Shown here piece by piece: positions 1-6,946 of a stretch of DNA of 9,082 nucleotides; position 1 is the stretch's first letter, and the number at the start of each line of letters is the position of its first letter. The DNA lies in the NCBI GenBank assembly GCA_002403785.1, contig DHIM01000230.1, forward strand, positions 1 through 9,082. Direction: 5' to 3'. The DNA comes from Clostridium sp. UBA4746. GTDB lineage: Bacteria; Bacillota; Clostridia; Clostridiales; Clostridiaceae. A program made the translations under genes and the position numbers. The notes under the pieces are model-generated. The model did no database searches. It was given only the letters and a program-made list of their open reading frames with translations, and was not told the DNA's origin.

Positions 1-177
1 CGGTAAAAATAGTATAATTAAATAAATATTTTATATCTTACTTATAGAACAATAATTAATATTCCAAAAGAAATATATATAATCCATTACATATCTATGG
101 TTTTCTGATATTTATTGTATTATTAATTCTTGTCATTGGAGAAAGGAATAAAAAAGCAGTAGTTTTTAAATAATGTA

Positions 178-207
178 TTGAATTATATGTTTTATTACAT
201 ATATAAT
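178..207 (+). promoter_or_regulatory. Probable sigma-A promoter of the PBP2 gene
   Basis: A TTGAAT -35 box (178-183) and a perfect TATAAT -10 box (202-207) are separated by 18 nt. A transcript would start near 214 and give a short leader of about 24 nt before the ATG at 238. The leader carries GGTGAT at 229-234, which pairs with the ATCACC part of the 16S rRNA anti-Shine-Dalgarno tail. The spacer contains an AT-only inverted repeat, which I do not treat as an operator. In DNA this AT-rich, -10-like hexamers are common, so the call rests on both boxes with near-ideal spacing and position. Confidence 0.6.
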
Positions 208-237
208 AAAAAAATGAAAGTTTAAAGTGGTGATGAC

Positions 238-2946
238 ATGGAAAAAAGAAAAAAATTTAATAAGTATAATGCTCTAATTGTAATTATGGTAGTTATATTT
301 TCAATAATAATTGCAAAGTTATATTATTTACAAGTGTTAAATGGCAAAAATTATAGAAAAATGGCAAATGCTAATGCCGAAAAAGTACTAACATTAGAGG
401 CACCAAGGGGGCTCATAACGGACAAAAATGGAATAAGCCTTGCAAATGAAGTAGTAGGTTATAGTCTTACATACACAGATACAGTTAATGCTGGTACACA
501 GATATATACAACATTACAAAAGGTATTTAGAATTTTGGATGAAAATGGGCAAGTTCAGACAGATAGTTTTCCTTTAAAGATCGAACCGTACAGATTTGAA
601 TTTAGTTCCAGCGATACTAAAGGAATACAAATCTTGCAGTTGAGATTTTTGAAAGATAGAGGGTTTCAAGATAATATATTGAAAGCTAAATTTAAAAATA
701 AAAAAGAAACAGATTTGACCCCAAATGAAACTACTGAGCTTAATAATGAGCTTTTGAAATTAACCCCAGAGCAAGTATACAATGAACTTCTTAAGAAATA
801 TGGTGTAATAACAGGAGTTTCAAGTTTACATATAGATGAAACACCAACTGTACTAAGAAGATATTTAATTGTAAAAGATACTATAAAAATGAATGTTTAT
901 ACAAGTTACAAATCAATTAGTATAGCGACTAATATAAAGAAGGATACATCACTTATATTCGAGCAACTTCTCTCGGAATTACCTGGAATTAAAATAGAAA
1001 ATCAGCCTATGAGGCAATATCCATATGGTAAGCTTTGCTCATCAATTTTGGGATATATAAGTAAAATAAGCCCTGCTGATAAGGTGAAATATGCAGCAAA
1101 GGGTTATGACACAAGTAAAGATTATGTGGGAACCAATGGAATTGAAGCTGCATTGGAAACCAGTCTCAAAGGAGATAATGGCGGAGAAATGGTGCAGGTT
1201 GAGAAGCAGGGTAAGTTGACGGATGAAATTACCCGTAAAAAGGCAACTCCTGGAAATAATGTCAAGCTTACAATAGATGCAAATTTGCAATATGCCACAG
1301 AAAACGCTTTAAGTACTGAAATGAAGACAATACAGAGTAAAGGGACTGTGAATGGTTTAAATGTAACAAATGCTACAAGAGGGGCAGCTGTTGCCGTAGA
1401 TGTTCATACTGGTGGAATATTAGCACTTGCTAGCATGCCAGGTTTTAATCCAAATGATTTTTCTACGTCGCAAGGATTAACTGAAACTCAATCCCAAAAA
1501 TATTTTAATCCAGACTATGAAAAAATGGCAAAATCTCAGGGAAAACCTCAAAGTTTAATTGATTACATGTTTCCAATCGACACAAGCATAAAGGGCAATA
1601 CTTCACTCAGAAAGGATAAGTTCGATTATTATCCAAAATACTTATATAATTATGCAACTATGTCACTTATTCCTTCAGGTTCAACCTTTAAGCCAATGGC
1701 AGCAATTGCGGGTCTTCAAACCGGAGTTATAAATGCTAATACAACTTACGTTGATCAAGGCTGGTTTGATATAGGAGGAGGAGTTATAGATCATTTCTAC
1801 ACAGATGGGGCACTTGGTGTTGTAAATGTAGTAAGCGCAATAGAAAAATCAAGTAACCCATTTTTTATGAATGTAGGTAAATTATTAAGGTCAAAATTTG
1901 GTGTTGATATTTTAGCTAAATATGCATGGATGTTTGGACTAGGAGCTAGTCCTGATACAGTTAACCCTGGAACGGGAATAGAAATAAATGAAAATTTTGG
2001 GCAAGTATATAATACAGTATCCCAGAAAAACCTATCAGCATCGCAATATCTTTTGAGTATTGAGGAAGATTTAACAAATGGAATTTCTGGTACAGGAACA
2101 AAATTCCCCACAATAGATTTATACGATAGAACTGGAGATAATCTTATTGTTTATAATGGAAAAAAACTTTCAGAAATAAAAGCTCAAATTAAAAATTATA
2201 TAAAGGACTCTGTAAAAAATGGAACTTTTTCTAAGAGTAATTATAACGGTTTATTTAAGCAATTAATTGCTGCCGATCCTGGGTATAAAGCTAAAGGTCA
2301 AAAATTTACAACTGCGAATATTCAAGCAATTGTAAATGATGTACAATACCAAGCAGTGCAGACAGGGCATGGTTCTTTAAGTTTACCATACAATATGTAT
2401 ATTGCATCTATTGGCCAAGGAATGGACAATTTCACCCCTCTCCAAATGGCAAATTATATAGCGACCATTGCAAATGGTGGAACAAGATATAAACTCCATT
2501 TGGTTGATAACATAAAAGATTCTAATGGAAAGTTAATATCTCAAACAAAACCTGAGGTTTTAAACAAAGCCGATTTGAGTGAAACAACCAGAAATCTAGT
2601 TATGCAGGGCATGAATAACGTTACAGGTGCAGGAGGTAGAACCGATGGTACTGCGTCTGGAGCACTTGGCAATTTTCCTATACCTACAGGTGGTAAAACA
2701 GGTACAGCACAGTTTAATACATCTGATATACAGAATAAAGTTGGTAGAGGAGATTATGCGTGGTTTGTTGGATATGCACCGGCTAACAATCCTGAAATTG
2801 CAATATCTATAGTTATTTTTGATGGAGGTTATGGTAGTGATGCAGCAAATGTCGCTAAAGGTATGTATGAGAGTTATTTTAAAAATGATCCTAGGATGGC
2901 AAAGTATAAGAATAAATATGACATAAAATTAAGACGTATTAATTAA
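238..2946 (+). CDS. mrdA: Class B penicillin-binding protein, PBP2/MrdA-type peptidoglycan transpeptidase
   Basis: This is a D,D-transpeptidase that cross-links peptidoglycan stem peptides outside the membrane, probably with a SEDS glycosyltransferase (RodA-type) in elongation. A short basic N-terminus is followed by one membrane helix (about residues 13-30). Next come a PBP-dimer/pedestal region starting at PRGLITDKNG (56-65) and the penicillin-binding domain. All three active-site motifs are present: S482-T-F-K485 with the acyl-enzyme serine, S538-S-N540, and K820-T-G822. At 902 aa it is far longer than E. coli PBP2 (about 630 aa). Most of the excess lies between SSN and KTG (about residues 591-720) and before SxxK, as is usual for long clostridial PBP2 proteins. 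The start is supported by GGTGAT just upstream and by the promoter at 178-207. It is monocistronic and ends at a strong terminator. The class is certain; assignment to MrdA rather than another class B PBP is probable. Confidence 0.93.
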   Translation: MEKRKKFNKYNALIVIMVVIFSIIIAKLYYLQVLNGKNYRKMANANAEKVLTLEAPRGLITDKNGISLANEVVGYSLTYTDTVNAGTQIYTTLQKVFRILDENGQVQTDSFPLKIEPYRFEFSSSDTKGIQILQLRFLKDRGFQDNILKAKFKNKKETDLTPNETTELNNELLKLTPEQVYNELLKKYGVITGVSSLHIDETPTVLRRYLIVKDTIKMNVYTSYKSISIATNIKKDTSLIFEQLLSELPGIKIENQPMRQYPYGKLCSSILGYISKISPADKVKYAAKGYDTSKDYVGTNGIEAALETSLKGDNGGEMVQVEKQGKLTDEITRKKATPGNNVKLTIDANLQYATENALSTEMKTIQSKGTVNGLNVTNATRGAAVAVDVHTGGILALASMPGFNPNDFSTSQGLTETQSQKYFNPDYEKMAKSQGKPQSLIDYMFPIDTSIKGNTSLRKDKFDYYPKYLYNYATMSLIPSGSTFKPMAAIAGLQTGVINANTTYVDQGWFDIGGGVIDHFYTDGALGVVNVVSAIEKSSNPFFMNVGKLLRSKFGVDILAKYAWMFGLGASPDTVNPGTGIEINENFGQVYNTVSQKNLSASQYLLSIEEDLTNGISGTGTKFPTIDLYDRTGDNLIVYNGKKLSEIKAQIKNYIKDSVKNGTFSKSNYNGLFKQLIAADPGYKAKGQKFTTANIQAIVNDVQYQAVQTGHGSLSLPYNMYIASIGQGMDNFTPLQMANYIATIANGGTRYKLHLVDNIKDSNGKLISQTKPEVLNKADLSETTRNLVMQGMNNVTGAGGRTDGTASGALGNFPIPTGGKTGTAQFNTSDIQNKVGRGDYAWFVGYAPANNPEIAISIVIFDGGYGSDAANVAKGMYESYFKNDPRMAKYKNKYDIKLRRIN

Positions 2947-3004
2947 AGGTAGTAGATTGTTTAGGTAAACTTAATAAAAATGGTAAGACAATTATAAACT
3001 GACA

Positions 3005-3051
3005 CTATAGATCAAACACTTTAAATAGTGTTTGATCTATAGGTATTTTTT
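3005..3051 (+). terminator. Rho-independent terminator after the PBP2 gene
   Basis: A perfect 16-bp stem (3005-3020 with 3027-3042) has a 6-nt loop and is followed by G-T-A and a run of six T (3046-3051). It lies 58 nt after the PBP2 stop, between two convergent genes. Read on the - strand the same hairpin follows the transformylase gene, but the downstream tract there (TGTCAGTTTATAA) is poor in U, so it should act mainly on the + transcript and only weakly on the other. Confidence 0.9.
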
Positions 3052-3066
3052 GTTCACTTTAATTCA

Positions 3067-4242
3067 TTAATGATGAAATAATCTTATATTTGAACAAGCC
3101 ATTGCTATATTATATTCATTACATGCTTTTATTACTATATCATCTCTTACTGAACCACCAGGTTGGACAATATATTTCACTCCACTTTGTACTGCCCTAT
3201 CAATATTGTCTCTAAATGGGAAAAATCCATCTGAGCCTAAAGATACCCCTGATAAATTGGATATCCATGCAACTTTTGCTTCCTTTGTTAACCTTCTAGG
3301 CATCTCATTAAGCACTTCACTCCATTCTTTCATCTCAACTGTTGTAGTATCATTCCTAAGATATTGATCTATAACATTATCTTTATTGGGTCCTGAAATA
3401 CCTTCTTTGAAGGATAAATTAAGGACACTCGGATGCTGCCTTAAATACCATATATCTGCTTTTGAAGCAGCCAATCTTGTGCAGTGTATACGGGATTGCT
3501 GTCCCGCACCAACACCAATTACTTGACCATCTAAAACAAAACAAACAGAATTAGACTGAGTATATTTTAATGTAATCATTGAAATAAGTAAGTCCCGTCT
3601 TGCATCATCTGTAATATTTTTATTATTAGTTACTATATTATTAAGCATCTCCTGTTTTAGTAGAATATCATTTCGTTTCTGTTCAAAGGTAATACCATAT
3701 ATATCTCTCTTTTCTATTTCTTCAGGTTCATAATCGGCATCCATTTTAATAATGCAGTAATTTCCTTTTTTCTTTTTCATCAAAAGTGCCAAAGCTTCCT
3801 CCGTATACCCTGGGGCAATTACTCCATCTGAAACAGATTTTTTTAAAATCGTTGCGGTAGGTAAATCTACGATATCACTTATAGCTGCCCAATCACCAAA
3901 GGAAGACATCCTATCTGCACCCCTGGCTCTTGCATAAGCAGACGCCATAGGAGATAGTTCGATATCTTCAACAAAATATGCTTTCTTCAATACATCACTT
4001 AATGGAATTCCTACTGCAGCACCTGCTGGACTTATATGTTTAAAAGATGCTGCTGCCGGTAATCCTATTGTTTGTTTTAATTCTTTTACTAATTGCCATG
4101 AATTAAAAGCATCCATAAAGTTAATATAACCTGGTTTACCATTTAGAATTTCAAATGGTAAAGATTTATTTTTCATATAAATCTTTGCTGAACCTTGATG
4201 TGGATTACACCCGTATTTAAGTATAATTTCTGAATTTCTCAT
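3067..4242 (-). CDS. Stand-alone AICAR transformylase (phosphoribosylaminoimidazolecarboxamide formyltransferase)
   Basis: The enzyme transfers the formyl group of 10-formyl-tetrahydrofolate to AICAR (ZMP) to give FAICAR, the penultimate step of purine synthesis, in the cytoplasm. The 391 aa correspond to the transformylase half of PurH. Visible signatures are YGCNPHQ (10-16), NGKPGYINFMDA (34-45), the catalytic Lys-His pair K68-H69 in SFKHISPAGAA, a GVGAGQQSR loop, SDGFFPFRD, QPGGSVRDD and the C-terminal RLFHH. The N-terminal MGS-like IMP cyclohydrolase domain of bifunctional PurH (about 200 aa) is absent. The ATG begins so close to the family's first conserved motif that no domain is missing through a wrong start. 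An AGGAGGG ribosome site sits 6 nt upstream of the ATG. Ring closure to IMP must come from another gene. The ZTP riboswitch and terminator at 4270-4370 control it. Confidence 0.93.
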   Translation of the reverse strand: MRNSEIILKYGCNPHQGSAKIYMKNKSLPFEILNGKPGYINFMDAFNSWQLVKELKQTIGLPAAASFKHISPAGAAVGIPLSDVLKKAYFVEDIELSPMASAYARARGADRMSSFGDWAAISDIVDLPTATILKKSVSDGVIAPGYTEEALALLMKKKKGNYCIIKMDADYEPEEIEKRDIYGITFEQKRNDILLKQEMLNNIVTNNKNITDDARRDLLISMITLKYTQSNSVCFVLDGQVIGVGAGQQSRIHCTRLAASKADIWYLRQHPSVLNLSFKEGISGPNKDNVIDQYLRNDTTTVEMKEWSEVLNEMPRRLTKEAKVAWISNLSGVSLGSDGFFPFRDNIDRAVQSGVKYIVQPGGSVRDDIVIKACNEYNIAMACSNIRLFHH

Positions 4243-4269
4243 TACAAACCCTCCTAAATAATTAAATAT

Positions 4270-4309
4270 AAAAAACCGCCTGGATAAAATTTATTTTTAC
4301 CCAGACGGT
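4270..4309 (-). terminator. Riboswitch expression platform: intrinsic terminator
   Basis: A 15-bp stem (4309-4295 with 4289-4275, two G-U pairs) has a 5-nt ATAAA loop and is followed by TTTTTT (overlapping 4275-4270). Its 5' arm includes the aptamer's pseudoknot bases CCGTC (4308-4304) and the 3' strand of P3. The terminator and the ligand-bound fold are therefore mutually exclusive. Ligand binding should prevent termination, making this a transcriptional ON switch. The ribosome site of the transformylase follows 15-20 nt later. Confidence 0.92.
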
Positions 4310-4370
4310 CGATATCTTTCTTTAATTATGCTCCCTATGGTAAACACCATTTCCGCCAGTTACATAATTA
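4298..4370 (-). ncRNA. ZTP riboswitch aptamer (pfl motif) upstream of the AICAR transformylase
   Basis: Read on the - strand, P1 is TAATTATG (4370-4363) paired with CATAATTA (4330-4323), 8 bp. Inside it are the conserved AACTGGCGG strand, a P2 hairpin ATGGT/ACCAT (4350-4346 with 4341-4337) and the AGGGAG segment. A linker leads to P3, TATC/GGTA (4314-4311 with 4301-4298), whose loop carries the signature GACCGTCTG (4310-4302). GGCGG (4357-4353) can pair with loop CCGTC (4308-4304) to form the characteristic pseudoknot. From memory, the layout and signature bases match the ZTP riboswitch class, whose ligands are ZMP and ZTP. It lies directly before the gene for the enzyme that consumes ZMP. 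The identification is by eye, without a covariance-model search. Confidence 0.93.
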
Positions 4371-4389
4371 TATTATTCTTTTTTACTAA

Positions 4390-4418
4390 ATTGTAGAGTA
4401 TATTAATATATATGTCAA
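4390..4418 (-). promoter_or_regulatory. Near-consensus sigma-A promoter of the riboswitch/AICAR transformylase unit
   Basis: A perfect TTGACA -35 box (4418-4413) and TACAAT -10 box (4395-4390, 5 of 6 to consensus) are spaced by 17 nt. Transcription would start near 4383, about a dozen nt before the riboswitch P1 stem. This strong promoter suits control exerted by the riboswitch rather than by initiation, and gives the gene a transcript of its own, separate from the upstream exporter operon. Confidence 0.85.
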
Positions 4419-4462
4419 ATATCAAGTACTCAAACTTTCATATTTTATAAATTCATTTAATT

Positions 4463-4549
4463 TCATACTCTAAAATTCTTAACGCATAAAAATCCATAAA
4501 AACCAATTGCACCCCCTATTAAAGATGGCTTTTTTTTAGCTATGTCCAT
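4463..4549 (-). CDS. Doubtful 28-codon ORF encoding a hydrophobic peptide
   Basis: An ATG at 4549 opens 28 codons ending in TGA at 4463. The predicted peptide begins MDIAKKKPSLIGG and continues as a Gly/Phe-rich hydrophobic stretch that could span a membrane, ending in KNFRV. Against it, there is no Shine-Dalgarno sequence, an in-frame TGA immediately precedes the ATG, and the first part lies inside the inverted repeat at 4498-4564. I recognise no family. It may be a chance ORF, a relic, or a poorly translated small membrane peptide. Confidence 0.2.
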   Translation of the reverse strand: MDIAKKKPSLIGGAIGFYGFLCVKNFRV

Positions 4550-4564
4550 TCAATGAGTGCAATT
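4498..4564 (-). terminator. Possible terminator at the end of the exporter operon
   Basis: AATTGCACTC (4564-4555) can pair with GGGTGCAATT (4514-4505) in a 10-bp stem with one G-U. The 40-nt loop can itself fold weakly through ATGG/CCAT. The stem is followed by GGTTTTT, then ATGGATTTTTATG. It lies 34 nt after the stop of the small membrane protein gene, as expected for an operon terminator. The long loop and broken U tract are atypical, so confidence is moderate. Confidence 0.4.
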
Positions 4565-4597
4565 CACAATAATTAATTGATGACATATACCTAGTTG

Positions 4598-5002
4598 TTA
4601 AACTTTAGCTTCAACACTAAATAGTTCTTTCTTCTTCCAAATAAATATTCCCATAAGTACAGGTATTATCAAATTAACAAGTATTACAGGATTAAATCCA
4701 TTACTTACAATTGAATATACTATTTGGGCTACCACACCAATAAAATAGACATATATGCCTAATTCCTTCTTCATTAAAATTAAAATAACACCTATAGTTA
4801 ATATTATTGTTAATATCAAACTAATAATTAAAGTGGAAGTTGGTGTTTCAGGAACTCCCATTGTTTTAAGCTGTGCTTTAGCCACATCTGTCATGAATAT
4901 AGTCATTATAAACCCTATTAAAGCAAACCCACTAAAAACTAATTGAATAATTGACACTGTTAATATACCTGCTCCGACTTTTGGTTTTTGAACATTTTCC
5001 AT
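4598..5002 (-). CDS. Small integral membrane protein with four predicted helices, family unknown
   Basis: The product is 134 aa and starts MENVQKPKVGAG. Four hydrophobic segments are visible at about residues 11-36, 56-77, 80-99 and 103-123, and the tail is positively charged (IWKKKELFSVEAKV). I recognise no family and no catalytic motif. The frame is open up to 5137, which would overlap the permease gene, but only the ATG at 5002 has a ribosome site (GGAGGG, 7 nt away). The residues further upstream are simply the translated intergenic DNA, so the short form is preferred. It follows the permease by 73 nt on the same strand with no convincing promoter between, so it is probably the last gene of the exporter operon. 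By position it could be an accessory subunit, as the unrelated-looking YknW is for Bacillus YknXYZ; that is inference only. Confidence 0.75.
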   Translation of the reverse strand: MENVQKPKVGAGILTVSIIQLVFSGFALIGFIMTIFMTDVAKAQLKTMGVPETPTSTLIISLILTIILTIGVILILMKKELGIYVYFIGVVAQIVYSIVSNGFNPVILVNLIIPVLMGIFIWKKKELFSVEAKV

Positions 5003-5009
5003 GATTTTA

Positions 5010-5015
5010 CCCTCC
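5010..5015 (-). promoter_or_regulatory. Ribosome binding site that decides the start of the small membrane protein
   Basis: GGAGGG lies 7 nt before the ATG at 5002. It is the only good Shine-Dalgarno match in the region, and it rules out the in-frame ATG at 5137, which would lie inside the permease gene. Confidence 0.85.
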
Positions 5016-5075
5016 AATAAATATATTTTTAAATTAATATAATAATGGCTTTCGCCAAAATTTTTCCAATAAATA

Positions 5076-6257
5076 TTATTTGTAAATTGCCTTAATTGGA
5101 TCCATTTTTGATGCATTAATAGCTGGTATAATTCCAAAAATTATTCCGATAAGAACAGAAGTTGCAGTTGCTCCTACAATGCTGCCTGCGCTCATAACCG
5201 GAGGAAATGGCAAGAAAATTCCAATTATTTTACAGAATATGAATCCACATAATATTCCTAGTAAACCACCTATACCGGTGACAAAGATTGCTTCTAGGAG
5301 GAATTGAAGTAATATACTTTTAGGTTTTGCTCCAATTGCCCGTCTAATACCAATTTCGCGTCTCCGCTCAGTTACAGAAACATACATTATATTCATTACA
5401 CCAATTCCACCAACAAATAAAGAAATACCAGAAACCAGTGCTATGAAAGCAGTTAATCCCCCAATAATTTTTTCAAAGGCCTTAGTAATTGCTTGAGGAT
5501 CCTGAAGCTTATACTGCCCTTTTAAACTAGGATGAGCCTGCATAAGCTCACTTTTTATGTTTTCAAAAACCTTATCTTTATCTTCGCCAGCCTTAATATA
5601 AACATCTAAACTTGAAATAGGTGAATCTAAGTTCATTTCTTCTTTAGAATTCTTTGAAATATAACTTGAGCCCCCAGTTAGAGAGAATGTACCCGCATCA
5701 CCTAAAACTCCTATTACCTCGTAAATAGATCTATTTACAGTTATTCCACAACCAATAGCCTTTGCTTGAGATCCAAAAAGAGTTCCTGCTGATTTATAAT
5801 CTAGTACAATTAATTTTTTAGAATTCTCACCTGCCTTAAAAGAACGACCATACTTAACTGTTAAATCTTTATCATCATAATTTTCTAGAATAATCATTGC
5901 TTTTTTATCAAAATATGAACTTTCACCCGATGTAAATCCTAGTCCTGCAATTCCTTGCGAAGCCTCCGCTTTTTCTACACCAGATACCTTCTTAAGATCA
6001 TATGGATCGGATTTGCTGAATGGTTCAATCAAGCTTAAATCTGCGGAAGCGTTCTCCGGCTCGAAGTTAACATTTATTTTATTTGCACTAGTATCCTGCA
6101 TAGACTTGTTTACCTCTGCCTTTAATCCATTTCCAACTGATAAAATGGCTATTACAGAACTTATACCTATGATTATTCCTATCATTGTGAGAAAAACTCT
6201 TAATTTGTGTGATTTCAGGCTGTAAATTGAAGTTTTGATTAAATTTATTATAGACAT
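5076..6257 (-). CDS. MacB/FtsX-family ABC transporter permease
   Basis: This is the membrane subunit of a type VII (MacB-like) ABC exporter, which moves substrate by mechanotransmission of an extracytoplasmic domain rather than through a classical channel. At 393 aa it has the expected order. A first helix (about 21-42) is followed by a large extracytoplasmic MacB_PCD-type domain (about 45-260). Three helices then fall in about 264-295, 314-345 and 355-378. The family signature TERRREIGIRRAIGA (296-310) links helix 2 to helix 3, and the tail reads NASKMDPIKAIYK, typical of the family's A-x-x-x-P-x-x-A ending. The start is backed by AAGGTGG 7 nt upstream, embedded in the last codons of the ATPase gene, whose stop is 2 nt before this ATG. 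Translation is therefore probably coupled. It forms a complex with the ATPase and adaptor; the substrate cannot be read from sequence. Confidence 0.93.
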   Translation of the reverse strand: MSIINLIKTSIYSLKSHKLRVFLTMIGIIIGISSVIAILSVGNGLKAEVNKSMQDTSANKINVNFEPENASADLSLIEPFSKSDPYDLKKVSGVEKAEASQGIAGLGFTSGESSYFDKKAMIILENYDDKDLTVKYGRSFKAGENSKKLIVLDYKSAGTLFGSQAKAIGCGITVNRSIYEVIGVLGDAGTFSLTGGSSYISKNSKEEMNLDSPISSLDVYIKAGEDKDKVFENIKSELMQAHPSLKGQYKLQDPQAITKAFEKIIGGLTAFIALVSGISLFVGGIGVMNIMYVSVTERRREIGIRRAIGAKPKSILLQFLLEAIFVTGIGGLLGILCGFIFCKIIGIFLPFPPVMSAGSIVGATATSVLIGIIFGIIPAINASKMDPIKAIYK

Positions 6258-6259
6258 AT

Positions 6260-6946
6260 CTAATCCACCTTTGTTATCACTCCATCTTTTAAATGGATTA
6301 CTTTACTAGCATATTTAGTTAAATCATTATCATGTGTTACCATTATTATTGTTTTATTTTCTTCATTAAGCCTCTTGAGTATATTCATAATTTCCTCCCC
6401 CGTTTCACTGTCTAGAGCACCAGTTGGCTCATCAGCTAAAATCACGTAAGGATTATTAATGAGAGCTCTTGCTATTGCGATACGCTGCTGCTGTCCTCCA
6501 GACAATTCCGAAGGTGATTGCTTTTTTTTATGAAGCAATCCTACTGTATCTAAATATTTTTCTACCCTATGAGCTTTTTCTTTTTTAGATATATCACTGC
6601 TTTCTCTATAAAGCAATGGAAGTTCAACATTCTGACCAATGCTCAATGAATCAATTAAGTGAAACTGTTGAAATATAAATCCCATGTAACTATTTCTAAG
6701 TTCTGATCTTTGATTCTCATTAAGATGAGTAACATCCTTGCCATTAAATACATAATTTCCCTTATCAAAATGGTCAAGGAAACCAAGAAGATTTAAAAGT
6801 GTAGTTTTTCCACTTCCTGACTTTCCCATTATCATAAGAAAATCCCCTTGTTCTATAGTTAAATTTATATCTTTCAATACGTGTAAATTAGAGTCCTTTA
6901 ATTTATAATACTTATTAATATTAATTAAATCAATAAGCTTACTCAA
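6260..6946 (-). CDS. ABC transporter ATP-binding protein, MacB/LolD type
   Basis: This cytoplasmic ATPase powers the adjacent permease. All ABC motifs are intact in 228 aa: Walker A GKSGSGKT (41-48), Q-loop FQQ (92-94), signature LSGGQQQR (148-155), Walker B VILADEP (168-174) with D172 and catalytic E173, the D-loop GALD (176-179) and switch H205 in MVTHD. Length and motif spacing match the LolD/MacB/YknY subfamily. The start codon is TTG at 6946, overlapping the adaptor's TAA by 8 nt. AGAAGG 8 nt upstream supports it, and the reading gives the usual family N-terminus just before the first strand. The overlap with the adaptor and the 2-nt gap to the permease show a tight operon of fixed stoichiometry. 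Confidence 0.95.
   Translation of the reverse strand: MSKLIDLININKYYKLKDSNLHVLKDINLTIEQGDFLMIMGKSGSGKTTLLNLLGFLDHFDKGNYVFNGKDVTHLNENQRSELRNSYMGFIFQQFHLIDSLSIGQNVELPLLYRESSDISKKEKAHRVEKYLDTVGLLHKKKQSPSELSGGQQQRIAIARALINNPYVILADEPTGALDSETGEEIMNILKRLNEENKTIIMVTHDNDLTKYASKVIHLKDGVITKVD

Noticed and set aside
185..202. Inverted repeat ATATGT-N6-ACATAT in the PBP2 promoter spacer
   Set aside because: It is made almost only of A and T in DNA of similar composition; chance pairing is likely and no known operator matches.
1042..1290. Open frame antisense to the PBP2 gene (82 codons)
   Set aside because: It lies wholly inside a gene with intact motifs, has no ribosome site or recognisable domain, and is expected by chance opposite AT-rich coding DNA.
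1797..2111. Second antisense open frame in the PBP2 gene (104 codons)
   Set aside because: Composition and position are those of a shadow of the coding strand; there is no start signal or recognised family.
4298..4370. THF or purine riboswitch instead of ZTP
   Set aside because: The ACTGGCGG strand, P2 hairpin, linker and GACCGTCTGGG signature fit ZTP. The three-way junction of a purine aptamer and the THF core are not present.
5046..5057. Hairpin TGGC-GAAA-GCCA between permease and small membrane protein
   Set aside because: The stem is only 4 bp with no U tract, so it is not a credible terminator. It could be an mRNA processing or stability element but nothing supports that.
5003..5137. 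In-frame N-terminal extension of the small membrane protein to an ATG at 5137
   Set aside because: It would overlap the end of the permease gene, lacks a ribosome site, and its residues translate the intergenic DNA including the GGAGGG site. The start at 5002 is far better.
5076..6946. BceAB-type bacitracin/peptide detoxification transporter
   Set aside because: BceB-type permeases have about ten helices and about 650 aa and pair with a BceS kinase. This permease has four helices, 393 aa and a dedicated adaptor, so it is MacB-like.
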